64,000 bases of DNA from Chitinophaga arvensicola (GCF_900110835.1 NZ_FOJG01000002.1:3612698-3676697); one strand, 5' to 3'. Positions 52,674 to 61,263 are shown, numbered from the stretch's first letter. Translations and numbers: made by a program. Notes: generated from the sequence alone by a model not told the origin.

Positions 52674-54017
52674 TTATGCATTAGCCGGGGCTGTTCTGCC
52701 TTTGATACGGCCGGTGCTCATCAGACCATCATAATGGCGCATCAGGAGCTGGCTTTCAATCTGTTGCAGTGTATCCAGGATAACTCCTACCATGATCAGC
52801 AGGGAAGTACCACCGAAGAAGGTAGCAAAGTTGCTGTTGATCTTGAAGGCAGCCGCCACACCAGGTAATATACCTACCATTGCCAGGAAGAATGCACCAG
52901 GCAGGGTAATACGGTCCATTACAGCACCGATATAATCGGCAGTAGCCTTACCAGGTTTGATACCCGGAATGAAACCGTTGTTACGTTTCATTTCATCCGC
53001 CATCTGAGTGGGGTTGAAGATCAACGCGGTATAGAAGTAGGTGAATACGATAACGAGTACTGCATAGATAACGTTGTACCAGCCGTTTGTGTGATCACTG
53101 AAGATGCGGATAAAGCCGGAAGCACTTTCAGAAGAAGTAGCAAAGCCTATTGCAGTTGCAGGGATGAACATGATCGCCTGGGCGAAGATGATAGGCATTA
53201 CACCGGCAGCATTCACTTTCAAAGGAATGAACTGGCGTACACCACCATATTGTTTGTTACCTACGATACGTTTAGCGTAATTCACCGGTATTTTCCTGGT
53301 ACCCTGAACGAGCAGGATCAGGCCTACGGTGATTAAAATAAAGATGGCAATTTCAATGAGGAACAGGATCGGTCCACCCGCTTCACCTGCAACCTTACTG
53401 GAGAATTCTGCGACCAAAGCCTGTGGCAAACGGGCAAGGATACCCATCATGATGATGATGGAAGTACCATTACCAATACCTTTATCTGTGATCTTTTCAC
53501 CGAGCCACATTACGAACAGGGTACCTGCAGTAAGTAAAACGGTAGTAGAGAGCCAGAAGAAAAAGGTGCCATATTCGGCAATAATAGCGCCACCTGACTG
53601 ATTACGCAGATAAGCAACGTAAGCACTCGCCTGGAAACCTGTTACGATAACTGTGAGGTAACGGGTGAACTGGTTGATTTTCTTACGGCCACTTTCACCT
53701 TCTTTCTGCATTTTCTGGAATTGCGGAACAGCTATGGTTAATAACTGGATAGCAATGGACGCAGAAATGTAGGGCATGATACCCAATGCAAAAATGGAGG
53801 CCCTTGAAAACGATCCGCCTGCAAACATGTTAACCAGACCCAGGATACCCTGATTAGAATTTTTCTCAAAGTTGGTGAGCGCGTTTGCGTCAATGCCAGG
53901 CAAAGCGATATAGGATCCTACGCGGTAGATGAGGACCAGGAGCAGGGTGGTCAGGATGCGGTTACGCAAATCCTCAATACTCCAGATATTCTTAATCGTT
54001 TCGATAAATTTCTTCAC
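52674..54017 (-). CDS. secY: Preprotein translocase subunit SecY
   Basis: This 447-residue protein has ten membrane helices. Family motifs are IYRVGSYIALPGIDANAL, GGSFSRASIFALGIMPYISASI (plug and helix 2-3), KINQFTRYLTVIVTGFQA and GFIPGIKPGKATADYI. It forms the protein-conducting channel with SecE/SecG. It follows rplO as usual. Confidence 0.97.
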   Translation of the reverse strand: MKKFIETIKNIWSIEDLRNRILTTLLLVLIYRVGSYIALPGIDANALTNFEKNSNQGILGLVNMFAGGSFSRASIFALGIMPYISASIAIQLLTIAVPQFQKMQKEGESGRKKINQFTRYLTVIVTGFQASAYVAYLRNQSGGAIIAEYGTFFFWLSTTVLLTAGTLFVMWLGEKITDKGIGNGTSIIIMMGILARLPQALVAEFSSKVAGEAGGPILFLIEIAIFILITVGLILLVQGTRKIPVNYAKRIVGNKQYGGVRQFIPLKVNAAGVMPIIFAQAIMFIPATAIGFATSSESASGFIRIFSDHTNGWYNVIYAVLVIVFTYFYTALIFNPTQMADEMKRNNGFIPGIKPGKATADYIGAVMDRITLPGAFFLAMVGILPGVAAAFKINSNFATFFGGTSLLIMVGVILDTLQQIESQLLMRHYDGLMSTGRIKGRTAPANA

Positions 54018-54055
54018 AGGAAGATAAAGGTTTAATAGCGCTATTAAATATGAAA

Positions 54056-54079
54056 AGACGCACTACTCCGTAGGCGTCT
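54056..54079 (-). other. Intercistronic hairpin between rplO and secY
   Basis: AGACGC (54056-54061) pairs with GCGTCT (54074-54079), extended inward by CTAC/GTAG past one bulged A, with the loop TCC. Confidence 0.55.
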
Positions 54080-54095
54080 CCTCAGTCGTAAAGTC

Positions 54096-54542
54096 TTATA
54101 CCAGTTCTACTGATCCACCTGCTGTTTCGATGGCCTGTTTAGCTTTTTCGCTGATCGCGTTAACTTTAACAGATACCTTGGTTTTGAGTTCGCCGTTAGC
54201 GAGGATCTTAACTTTGGCTGTTCTGTTAATCAGACCGTTCATGAACAGGTTTTCCAGATTAAACTCCTGGAGGCCATATTTTTCAACTAAATGATCCAGT
54301 TGGCCCAGGTTGAAGATTGTGTACTCTTCACGGTTATTATTTTTGAAACCGCGTTTAGGCATACGGCGTTGGATTGGCATCTGGCCACCTTCGAAGCCTT
54401 TTTTGCTGGAGTAACCAGCACGTTGCTGGATACCTTTGTTACCTTTTGTAGAGGTACCACCTTTACCGGAAGCCTCACCACGTCCAAGACGTTTTTCTTT
54501 ATGTACAGCGCCTTGTGCAGGCTGTAATGAATGCAGATTCAT
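54096..54542 (-). CDS. rplO: Ribosomal protein L15
   Basis: This 148-residue 50S assembly protein begins MNLHSLQPAQGAVHKEKRLG, with the Gly/Lys-rich GRGEASGKGGTSTKGNKG stretch and the C-terminal KAKQAIETAGGSVE signature. It lies between rpmD and secY, and a full internal promoter precedes it. Confidence 0.97.
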   Translation of the reverse strand: MNLHSLQPAQGAVHKEKRLGRGEASGKGGTSTKGNKGIQQRAGYSSKKGFEGGQMPIQRRMPKRGFKNNNREEYTIFNLGQLDHLVEKYGLQEFNLENLFMNGLINRTAKVKILANGELKTKVSVKVNAISEKAKQAIETAGGSVELV

Positions 54543-54611
54543 AATTAATTGTTTTTACTTGCGCGGAAATTAACCGCTCGCTTTTATTCTAAAATAAAAA
54601 TGGTAAAGTCA

Positions 54612-54642
54612 CAAATGTAAAGGTAAGATTATCAACAGACAA
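54612..54642 (-). promoter_or_regulatory. Internal promoter before rplO
   Basis: On the minus strand TTG (54640-54642) is followed after 20 bp by TACATTTG (54612-54619), a full consensus match, with a ~65-nt leader to rplO. It could give extra expression of rplO-secY. Confidence 0.65.
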
Positions 54643-54663
54643 TCCCACAGCAGTGTTACTTAA

Positions 54664-54849
54664 TTAAGCGTTAACTGTTTCTACCGTTACAAGGTGATTA
54701 ACTTTACGGACCATACCCAGGATCTGAGGAGTTGCTTCTACTTCAACAGTAGCGTGCATTTTAGTCAGGCCCAGTGCCTTCAAGGTCAATTTCTGCCTCT
54801 CAGGACGGTCTATACCACTTTTTACTTGAGTGATCTTAATCTTTGCCAT
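54664..54849 (-). CDS. rpmD: Ribosomal protein L30
   Basis: This 61-residue protein has the short bacterial L30 fold: KITQVKSGIDRPERQKLTLK then GLTKMHATVEVEATPQILGM. It lies between rpsE and rplO. Confidence 0.96.
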   Translation of the reverse strand: MAKIKITQVKSGIDRPERQKLTLKALGLTKMHATVEVEATPQILGMVRKVNHLVTVETVNA

Positions 54850-54941
54850 AAACCCCTATCCGCTAAAAGCGGAGTAATTTAATTGTTAATGAATTATTTT
54901 CAAAATTTTCCGGAAGGTACCTGCTTTTCAGCGGGTTCAAA

Positions 54942-55460
54942 TCAACCGTTGAAAACTTTCTTCAGGGAAACGCCTCTGGTTTTAGCGATGCTGATTGGCT
55001 CGCGTAACAGGCCTAAAGCTTTGAAGGTAGCTTTTACCACGTTGTGTGGATTAGCAGAACCCAGAGATTTAGCCAGAACGTCCGTAACACCAGCGCTTTC
55101 CAGCACTGCACGCATAGAACCTCCCGCGATCACACCAGTACCATGAGCAGCTGGTTTGATCAATACTTTGGCAGCGCCTTCTTTAGCAAACTGATCGTGA
55201 GGAATGGTACCGTGCATAACAGGAACCTTGATCAGGTTCTTCTTAGCATCGTCTATACCTTTAGTGATAGCCTGCTGTACTTCTTTAGCTTTACCAAGAC
55301 CGTGACCTACAACACCGTTTTCGTTACCTACTACTACCAGTGCGGAGAAACTGAATGTACGACCGCCTTTTGTAGTTTTAGTAACACGGTTGATCGCCAC
55401 TACTTTTTCTTTCAGCTCCAGATCACCAGCCTTTACTTTATTGAATGAATTCTTTGCCAT
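54942..55460 (-). CDS. rpsE: Ribosomal protein S5
   Basis: This 172-residue 30S protein has the N-terminal double-stranded-RNA-binding-like domain (ELKEKVVAINRVTKTTKGGRT) and the SALVVVGNENGVVGHGLGKA signature; it contributes to decoding fidelity. The order rplR-rpsE-rpmD is standard. Confidence 0.97.
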   Translation of the reverse strand: MAKNSFNKVKAGDLELKEKVVAINRVTKTTKGGRTFSFSALVVVGNENGVVGHGLGKAKEVQQAITKGIDDAKKNLIKVPVMHGTIPHDQFAKEGAAKVLIKPAAHGTGVIAGGSMRAVLESAGVTDVLAKSLGSANPHNVVKATFKALGLLREPISIAKTRGVSLKKVFNG

Positions 55461-55511
55461 TTTATTTTATAAGAATTACTTGTTCAGAATTATAAAATTC
55501 GGACTCCGTGA

Positions 55512-55865
55512 TTAAAACTGAAGACCGCCTTCTCTTGCTCCGTCGGCTACGCTTTTCACGCGGCCATGATATAAATAACCACTTCTGTCGAAAATGCAGG
55601 TGGTGAGGCCCAGTGCCAGTGCTTTAACAGCCAGCGCTTTACCTACCAGTACAGCTTTTTCGCTTTTAGTTCCTGCCTGTGCTTTGATATCCTTATCACG
55701 GGAAGAAGCGGAAGCCAGGGTAGTGCCATTGGTATCGTCAATCAACTGCACATAGATATCGCTGTTGCTACGAAATACAGATAATCTTGGTGCTTGTGCA
55801 GTACCGGAGATTTTCTTACGGATGCGATAGCGGATTTTCTGTCTCCTGTTAACTTTTGTGCTCAT
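55512..55865 (-). CDS. rplR: Ribosomal protein L18
   Basis: This 117-residue 5S rRNA-binding protein starts with a basic tail (KVNRRQKIRYRIRKKISG), continues RLSVFRSNSDIYVQLIDD, and ends in the FDRSGYLYHGRVKSVADGAR signature. Confidence 0.97.
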   Translation of the reverse strand: MSTKVNRRQKIRYRIRKKISGTAQAPRLSVFRSNSDIYVQLIDDTNGTTLASASSRDKDIKAQAGTKSEKAVLVGKALAVKALALGLTTCIFDRSGYLYHGRVKSVADGAREGGLQF

Positions 55866-55911
55866 TTTGAGTTTTATTTTATTACCCCGATGCTGCCGGG
55901 ATATCTGTTAA

Positions 55912-55940
55912 AATCAGCTAACCAGCTATAATAGCTGATT
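55912..55940 (-). other. Intercistronic hairpin between rplF and rplR
   Basis: AATCAGCTA (55912-55920) pairs with TAGCTGATT (55932-55940) around 11 nt. The AGCTAACC/GATTAGCC words resemble the dispersed TTAGC repeats. Confidence 0.55.
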
Positions 55941-55955
55941 AGCCAATTAAATATT

Positions 55956-56510
55956 TTATTTACCAGCTGATTTACCAGCTTTCTTACGTACCACTTCATC
56001 ACTGTAGCGAACACCTTTACCTTTGTACGGCTCTGGTTTACGCAGGCTACGGATTTTAGCAGCTACCTGACCCAGCAACTGGTTGTCGATACCTTCCAGC
56101 ATGATCTTAGGGTTCTGACCTTTTTCAGTCAGTGTAGCAACCTTCAGTTCTTTTGGAATTTCGAAAACGATATTGTGAGAGTAACCTAAAGCGAGATCCA
56201 GTAACTGACCGTTGTTTGCTGCTTTATAACCAACACCCACCAGTTCCAGTTGTTTCTTGAATCCTTCAGTAACACCCTGAACCATGTTAGCCAGTAAAGC
56301 GCGGTATAAACCGTGGAGTGCTTTGTGACGGATCTGTTCAGTTGGGCGGATTACTGTTAACACGCCGTCCTTCACGTCAATTTTCATATCCCTGTCGATG
56401 GACCTTTTCAGTTCACCTTTTGGGCCTTTTACGGTTACTTCATTGGAAGGGGAAACAGTAACTGTAACGCCGCTAGCCAATTTGATAGGACTTTTACCTA
56501 TACGAGACAT
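55956..56510 (-). CDS. rplF: Ribosomal protein L6
   Basis: This 184-residue 50S protein has two similar domains. MSRIGKSPIKLASGVTVTV opens the first; LELVGVGYKAANNGQLLDLALG and the C-terminal RKPEPYKGKGVRYSDEVVRKK signature mark the second. Confidence 0.97.
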   Translation of the reverse strand: MSRIGKSPIKLASGVTVTVSPSNEVTVKGPKGELKRSIDRDMKIDVKDGVLTVIRPTEQIRHKALHGLYRALLANMVQGVTEGFKKQLELVGVGYKAANNGQLLDLALGYSHNIVFEIPKELKVATLTEKGQNPKIMLEGIDNQLLGQVAAKIRSLRKPEPYKGKGVRYSDEVVRKKAGKSAGK

Positions 56511-56597
56511 AACTTTAATTTAAAGTTGTTTGATATTGATGTACCGGTTATCCGTGTTCAGCGCCGTATAGAGAGCTTAATTGTCAGATAACTTAAG

Positions 56598-56630
56598 TGA
56601 ATGACTGGTTGAGCAACAACCAGTCATTCA
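56598..56630 (-). other. Strong intercistronic hairpin between rpsH and rplF
   Basis: TGAATGACTGGTTG (56598-56611) pairs perfectly with CAACCAGTCATTCA (56617-56630) around a 5-nt loop, the strongest stem in the cluster at 14 bp. No T-run follows. Confidence 0.8.
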
Positions 56631-56635
56631 ATATA

Positions 56636-57034
56636 TTAATAGATGAAGCAAACTACTTCGCCACCTACGTTTTGAGCTTTAGCTTCCTTATCGGTCATTA
56701 CACCTTTGGAAGTAGAGATGATCGCTACACCTAAACCGTTCTTCACGCGCTTAAACTCTTCTGGTTTAGCGTACTGACGCAGACCTGGGCGGCTGATGCG
56801 TTGTAATTCCTTGATAGCGGGTTCTTTAGAGATTGGATCGTACTTCAAAGCGATTTTGATAACGCCTTGTTTAGTATCTTCTTCGAATTTGTACTTCAGG
56901 ATATAACCTTTGTCGTACAGAATTTCTGTAATGCGTTTTTTCAGCTTGGAAGCCGGAATTTCCACAATCCTGTGGGTGGCCATTTGCGCGTTCCGGATGC
57001 GTGTCAGGAAGTCTGCTATTGGATCAGTAACCAT
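56636..57034 (-). CDS. rpsH: Ribosomal protein S8
   Basis: This 132-residue primary 16S-binding protein has DPIADFLTRIRNAQMATHR at the N-terminus, SRPGLRQYAKPEEF, and the signature GLGVAIISTSKGVMTDKEA. In E. coli S8 regulates the spc operon through a site in the rplE leader; no such mimic was identified here. Confidence 0.97.
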   Translation of the reverse strand: MVTDPIADFLTRIRNAQMATHRIVEIPASKLKKRITEILYDKGYILKYKFEEDTKQGVIKIALKYDPISKEPAIKELQRISRPGLRQYAKPEEFKRVKNGLGVAIISTSKGVMTDKEAKAQNVGGEVVCFIY

Positions 57035-57148
57035 TGTTGAAATAGTTTGATAAATGTTTACAATGCGATATCCAATCGTAATAAGATGGGAATCAAATAA
57101 CTTTTTTGTTTCACAGATCCGGGGATACCGGACAGATAAAACTTTGAA

Positions 57149-57418
57149 TTACCAGCTGGCTTTTCTAACGCCAGGGATTTTGCCTGCGAGAGCCAGGTCA
57201 CGGAACATGTTCCTGCAGAGACCGAAATGACGCATGTAGCCTTTTGGACGACCGCTCAGTTGGCATCTGTTGTGCAGACGAACAGGAGAAGCATTTTTTG
57301 GAAGTTGATCCAGTGCAGCGTAGTCACCGGCAGCTTTCAGGGCAGCGCGTTTTTCTGCGAACTTAGCTACCATAGCTTCTCTTTTCCTTTGTCTGGCTTT
57401 TACGGATTCTTTTGCCAT
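57149..57418 (-). CDS. rpsN: Ribosomal protein S14 (zinc-independent form)
   Basis: This 89-residue protein is the long C-minus S14: MAKESVKARQRKREAMVAKF, then QLPKNASPVRLHNRCQLSGR and GYMRHFGLCRNMFRDLA. The CxxC pairs of the zinc-binding short form are absent. It is located between rplE and rpsH. Confidence 0.96.
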   Translation of the reverse strand: MAKESVKARQRKREAMVAKFAEKRAALKAAGDYAALDQLPKNASPVRLHNRCQLSGRPKGYMRHFGLCRNMFRDLALAGKIPGVRKASW

Positions 57419-57438
57419 AATTATATTATCGTTTCGAT

Positions 57439-58014
57439 TTACTGATTATCTTTTTTCATACCCTTGAACGGCATACCCATTTCTTTCAGGAGCTCGTAAG
57501 CTTCTTCGTTGGTGTTTGCAGTTGTAACGAAAGTGATATCCATACCGGACATTTTTGTTACTTTATCGATATCGATTTCAGGGAAGATGATTTGTTCGGT
57601 GATACCCATAGTGTAGTTACCACGACCGTCAAAAGCTTTTTCGTTCACACCTTTGAAGTCACGTACACGTGGGAGGGATACAGCGATCAAACGATCCAGG
57701 AAGTCATACATATTGGTAGCACGTAAAGTTACGCGGGCACCGATAGGCATGTTCTTTCTCAGTTTGAAGTTGGAGATATCCTTTTTAGACATAGTAGCGA
57801 TAGCTTTCTGACCGGAGATACGGGTCATTTCGTCTACTGCGATGTCTACCAGTTTCTTATCACCTACTGCACCATTGATACCCTGGTTCAGGCAAATTTT
57901 TACCAGGCGAGGAACCTGCATTACACTTTTGTAGTTGAATTTCTTCATCAGTGCAGATTTAACTTCCTCTTGGTATTTTTTCTGCAGTCTCGGAGTATAT
58001 TTTGTGTTTGACAT
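57439..58014 (-). CDS. rplE: Ribosomal protein L5
   Basis: This 191-residue 5S rRNA-binding protein shows RLVKICLNQGINGAVGDKK, ITGQKA-like RISGQKAIATMSKKDISNFK, and RGNYTMGITEQIIFPEIDID. Its start codon overlaps the rplX stop by one base, suggesting translational coupling. Confidence 0.97.
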   Translation of the reverse strand: MSNTKYTPRLQKKYQEEVKSALMKKFNYKSVMQVPRLVKICLNQGINGAVGDKKLVDIAVDEMTRISGQKAIATMSKKDISNFKLRKNMPIGARVTLRATNMYDFLDRLIAVSLPRVRDFKGVNEKAFDGRGNYTMGITEQIIFPEIDIDKVTKMSGMDITFVTTANTNEEAYELLKEMGMPFKGMKKDNQ

Positions 58015-58352
58015 TATTTAATTTCCTCCCCTGATTTTTTAGCGATACGAATTAATTTACCGTTTTCTCTCTTCCTGTTAACTTTGGTTGGAGCACCAGT
58101 TTTGGCGTCCCACAGCATCACGTTGGAGATAGCGATAGGAGCTTCCTGCTTAACAATACCACCTTTGGTATTCTGAGCGGTTGGCTTCGTGTGCTTGGTA
58201 ATAATGTTAACGCCTTCTACAAGAATGCGGGCTTTTTCAGGCTGAACTTCCAGCACTTTACGCGCTTTTGTTCTGTCCTTGTCATCACCGGCAATTACCG
58301 CAACCAGGTCGCCCTTCTTAATGTTGAATTTAGGCTTAAATCTAGTTTTCAT
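58014..58352 (-). CDS. rplX: Ribosomal protein L24
   Basis: This 112-residue protein has the KOW motif KKGDLVAVIAGDDKDRTKARKV, and GVNIITKHTKPTAQN, and initiates 50S assembly. Its 168-bp upstream spacer has a -7 element and two hairpins, so it may start a separate transcript. Confidence 0.97.
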   Translation of the reverse strand: MKTRFKPKFNIKKGDLVAVIAGDDKDRTKARKVLEVQPEKARILVEGVNIITKHTKPTAQNTKGGIVKQEAPIAISNVMLWDAKTGAPTKVNRKRENGKLIRIAKKSGEEIK

Positions 58353-58375
58353 TACTTTGATTTATTTATAAACGC

Positions 58376-58399
58376 CAAGCGAAACAATAGTTTCGCTTG
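58376..58399 (-). other. Hairpin in the rplX leader
   Basis: CAAGCGAAAC (58376-58385) pairs perfectly with GTTTCGCTTG (58390-58399), loop AATA, 24 bp upstream of the rplX start and within the RNA from the 58433 promoter. Confidence 0.65.
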
Positions 58400-58432
58400 A
58401 TTAATGTTTTTTCTCGTTTTGCAAACGGGCTG

Positions 58433-58440
58433 CAAAGATA
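58433..58440 (-). promoter_or_regulatory. Internal -7 promoter element before rplX
   Basis: Minus-strand TATCTTTG in the 168-bp rplN-rplX spacer, giving a leader of about 75 nt. No -33 box is clear. A second inverted repeat, GGGATTTTG/CAAAATCCC (58460-58505), lies upstream. Confidence 0.5.
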
Positions 58441-58520
58441 AGAAATATTTTCGGATTTCGGGATTTTGCCATTTTTTGATAAAAATCACAAAATGTCAAA
58501 ATCCCTGGACCGCAATATTT

Positions 58521-58889
58521 TTATAATACCTCAGGAGCGAGGGAGATAATTTTCATATAACCCTTGTCTCTCAGCTCACGTGCAACCGGACCGAAAATAC
58601 GGGTACCGCGAGGTTCGTCTGAGTTATTGAGCAGTACAACCGCGTTATCATCGAAACGGATATAAGAACCGTCTTTACGACGTAATTTGTTCTTAGTTCT
58701 TACGATTACCGCTTTGGTAACCATACCTTTCTTAACACCACCACCAGGCATTGCGTCCTTAACGGTTACTACAATCTTGTCACCTACGCCAGCGTAGTCC
58801 TGACCGGAGTTACCTAAAACGCGGATGCAAAGTACTTCTTTGGCACCGCTGTTATCAGCTACACTCAGTCTTGATTCTTGTTGTATCAT
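58521..58889 (-). CDS. rplN: Ribosomal protein L14
   Basis: This 122-residue 50S protein starts MIQQESRLSVADNSGAKEVL and has the signature VTVKDAMPGGGVKKGMVTKA and FDDNAVVLLNNSDEPRGTRIFGP near its end. It is followed by an unusually long spacer. Confidence 0.97.
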   Translation of the reverse strand: MIQQESRLSVADNSGAKEVLCIRVLGNSGQDYAGVGDKIVVTVKDAMPGGGVKKGMVTKAVIVRTKNKLRRKDGSYIRFDDNAVVLLNNSDEPRGTRIFGPVARELRDKGYMKIISLAPEVL

Positions 58890-58964
58890 CGAAATGAGAT
58901 TTGATATTGTTTAGTCAGCGGCTGAAACCGGGATTGCCGGCAGCAGCTTGAAACAAATAATTAA

Positions 58965-59225
58965 TTATTTTACTTTAGCGATTACTTCTACCAGTCTCCA
59001 GCATTTGTTTTTGCTTAAAGGACGAGTTTCCGCGATTTTCACGGTATCGCCGATGGAGCACTCGTTTTTATCGTCGTGCGCCATGAACTTGGTAGTTTTT
59101 TTCACGAATTTACCATAGATCGGGTGCTTTACCTTACGCTCCACCTTAACGGTGATGGTTTTATCCATTTTGTTGCTGGCAACCACACCAATCCTGGTTT
59201 TTCTTAATTTTCTTTCGGTCGTCAT
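58965..59225 (-). CDS. rpsQ: Ribosomal protein S17
   Basis: This 86-residue OB-fold protein has KTRIGVVASNKMDKTITVKV and ECSIGDTVKIAETRPLSKNK, the standard S17 signature. Confidence 0.97.
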   Translation of the reverse strand: MTTERKLRKTRIGVVASNKMDKTITVKVERKVKHPIYGKFVKKTTKFMAHDDKNECSIGDTVKIAETRPLSKNKCWRLVEVIAKVK

Positions 59226-59288
59226 TGTTGAAAGTATTTAACCCTCCGTGAGGAGGTCATAAATTGTGTTATACTAATGCTATGTCAG

Positions 59289-59311
59289 CAGTCCCGGGGT
59301 TACCGGGACTG
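59289..59311 (-). other. Intercistronic hairpin between rpmC and rpsQ
   Basis: CAGTCCCGG pairs with CCGGGACTG around the 5-nt loop GGTTA, in a 91-bp spacer; no T-run. Confidence 0.6.
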
Positions 59312-59316
59312 ACGGA

Positions 59317-59517
59317 TCAGAAGCCCAGTTGTCTTTTACGCAGTTCGGTGTTCATCCGAGCGATATCGCGTCTTACGGCGCGGATGCTCATTGGATTTTC
59401 GATTGGCGTAATTGCGTGACCAAAGGTCATTTTTTTCAAGCGGAGTTCTTCTGCAGAGATTCTCTCTTTCAGATCTTGTTCGCTCAGGCCTTTCAGTTCC
59501 AGCTTTTCTTTTGCCAT
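59317..59517 (-). CDS. rpmC: Ribosomal protein L29
   Basis: This 66-residue helical hairpin protein near the exit tunnel has LKGLSEQDLKERISAEELR and the C-terminal RAVRRDIARMNTELRKRQLG signature. Confidence 0.96.
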   Translation of the reverse strand: MAKEKLELKGLSEQDLKERISAEELRLKKMTFGHAITPIENPMSIRAVRRDIARMNTELRKRQLGF

Positions 59518-59584
59518 TGTATTGAGTTTGATTCGGTTATCTGCCGGGGCAGGGTTACCGGATTTTTAGTTATTGTGTACCTAA

Positions 59585-60004
59585 TTAAGCTACGTAGTCG
59601 CGGCTGGTTACAAATTTTACTTTGATGGGCAGTTTCTGAGCTGCGAGTTCCATTGCTTCTTTTGCTACCTGTAAGGAAACGCCATCAGCTTCAAATAAAA
59701 TTCTACCTGGTTTAACTACTGCTGCCCAATGGTCAGGAGCACCTTTACCTTTACCCATCCTCACTTCCAAAGGCTTAGCAGTGATAGGTTTGTCAGGGAA
59801 TATGCGGATCCATACGTTACCTTCACGTTTCATGTGCCTTGTCAGCGCAACACGTGCAGCTTCGATCTGCCTGTCGGTGATCCACTTAGGTTCTAATGCT
59901 TTAAGACCGAAAGTACCAAAGGAGAGGGTAGCGCCTCTTTTAGCGTTCCCTTTGATGCGGCCTTTGTGCATCTTCCTGTGTTTCGTTCTTTTTGGCTGTA
60001 ACAT
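59585..60004 (-). CDS. rplP: Ribosomal protein L16
   Basis: This 139-residue protein starts MLQPKRTKHRKMHKGRIKGN and carries the TDRQIEAARVALTRHMKREG and RMGKGKGAPDHWAAVVKPGR signatures; it helps position A-site tRNA. Confidence 0.97.
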   Translation of the reverse strand: MLQPKRTKHRKMHKGRIKGNAKRGATLSFGTFGLKALEPKWITDRQIEAARVALTRHMKREGNVWIRIFPDKPITAKPLEVRMGKGKGAPDHWAAVVKPGRILFEADGVSLQVAKEAMELAAQKLPIKVKFVTSRDYVA

Positions 60005-60059
60005 CGTCTATGTTGTTAATGTTAATAGTAATTGTTAATGTCTGCTCAACCGCCAGATA

Positions 60060-60851
60060 CTATCTGCGGCCGCCGCCACGGTGTTCACCGCCGCCTCTTC
60101 TTTCGCCACCACCACGGTTGTCTCTGCGTTCGCCATGATGTTCTCTTCTTTCTCCGCCATGGCCAGTGCCACGGTTGTCACCTTCTTTGCCGGTTAACAC
60201 GTTCGGGTTCAGATCGCGTTTACCCAGTACTTCACCTTTACAGATCCATACTTTGATACCGATTTTACCATAAACGGTTAAAGCGAACAGGGAAGCGTAA
60301 TCGATGTCCATACGGAAAGTATGTAAAGGCACGCGACCTTGTTTCATTTCTTCGGAGCGGGCGATTTCAGCACCACCTAAACGGCCGCTGATTTTCACCT
60401 TGATACCTTCAGCACCCATTCTCAGAGCGGTAGCGATCGCCATTTTGATAGCACGTTTGTAGTTGATACGGCTTTCAATCTGTTTAGCGATAGTTTCAGC
60501 AACGATGTTGGCATCCATTTCGGGACGACGGATTTCGAGGATGTTGATTTGAACATCTTCTTTACCTGTCAGCTTCTTCAGTTCTTCTTTGATGCGATCA
60601 ACTTCGTTACCGCCTTTACCAATGATGATACCAGGCTTAGAAGTATGAACAGTGATGATTAACTTACCTAAAGTTCTTTCGATCACAACTCTTGAGATGC
60701 CACCTTTGTTGATACGGGCATTCAGATAAGTTCTGATCTTGTTATCTTCGATCAGTTTGGTAGCAAAGTCTTTCTTGCTGCCATACCAATTAGAGTCCCA
60801 TCCTCTGATGATACCTAACCTGTTACCAATAGGATTTGTTTTCTGACCCAT
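60060..60851 (-). CDS. rpsC: Ribosomal protein S3 with Gly/Arg/His-rich tail
   Basis: S3 lies at the mRNA entry site. The KH domain GxxG loop is GKGG (residues 78-81), and the C-terminal domain signature runs GAEGIKVKISGRLGGAEIAR. After residue ~220 there is a 40-residue low-complexity tail (GGERREHH, RRDNRGGG, RRGGGEHRGGG) that is not part of the normal S3 fold, making the protein 263 residues. Confidence 0.97.
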   Translation of the reverse strand: MGQKTNPIGNRLGIIRGWDSNWYGSKKDFATKLIEDNKIRTYLNARINKGGISRVVIERTLGKLIITVHTSKPGIIIGKGGNEVDRIKEELKKLTGKEDVQINILEIRRPEMDANIVAETIAKQIESRINYKRAIKMAIATALRMGAEGIKVKISGRLGGAEIARSEEMKQGRVPLHTFRMDIDYASLFALTVYGKIGIKVWICKGEVLGKRDLNPNVLTGKEGDNRGTGHGGERREHHGERRDNRGGGERRGGGEHRGGGRR

Positions 60852-60915
60852 GTTCTGGTTATTTGTCTATTAGTTTAAATAGTTTTGTTTCTATCTCGTT
60901 TCCGATATGCACGGA

Positions 60916-61263
60916 TTATTGTGCTTTACCGTCCACTACAATCGTTACGTGGTTACTTCTCTTGCGGATACGGTAACCCCTTCCCTGTGGAGCCGGGCGC
61001 ATTCTTTTCAGGGTGCGGCCGCCATCAACAAAAACGGTTTTTACGATCAGGTTAGCATCTTCTACCCTTGCACCTTCATTCTTCACTTTCCAGTTTGCGA
61101 TAGCGGATATCAGCAATTTCTCTAAAGGTACACTTGGGTGTTTCGGATGGAATTTCAAAATATTCAAAGCCTTTTCTACATCCAGACCACGGATTAAGTC
61201 CGCGAGTAAGCGCATTTTGCGGGGAGATGTAGGATTATTATTCAGCTTAGCTACTGCTTCCAT
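60916..61263 (-). CDS. rplV: Ribosomal protein L22
   Basis: This 115-residue protein has NNNPTSPRKMRLLADLIRG and the tunnel-lining hairpin region ending VDGGRTLKRMRPAPQGRGYR. It lies between rpsS and rpsC. Confidence 0.97.
   Translation of the reverse strand: MEAVAKLNNNPTSPRKMRLLADLIRGLDVEKALNILKFHPKHPSVPLEKLLISAIANWKVKNEGARVEDANLIVKTVFVDGGRTLKRMRPAPQGRGYRIRKRSNHVTIVVDGKAQ

Noticed and set aside
57149..57418. S14 as a damaged zinc protein
   Set aside because: The length and sequence fit the naturally zinc-free S14 form; it is not a degraded CxxC protein.
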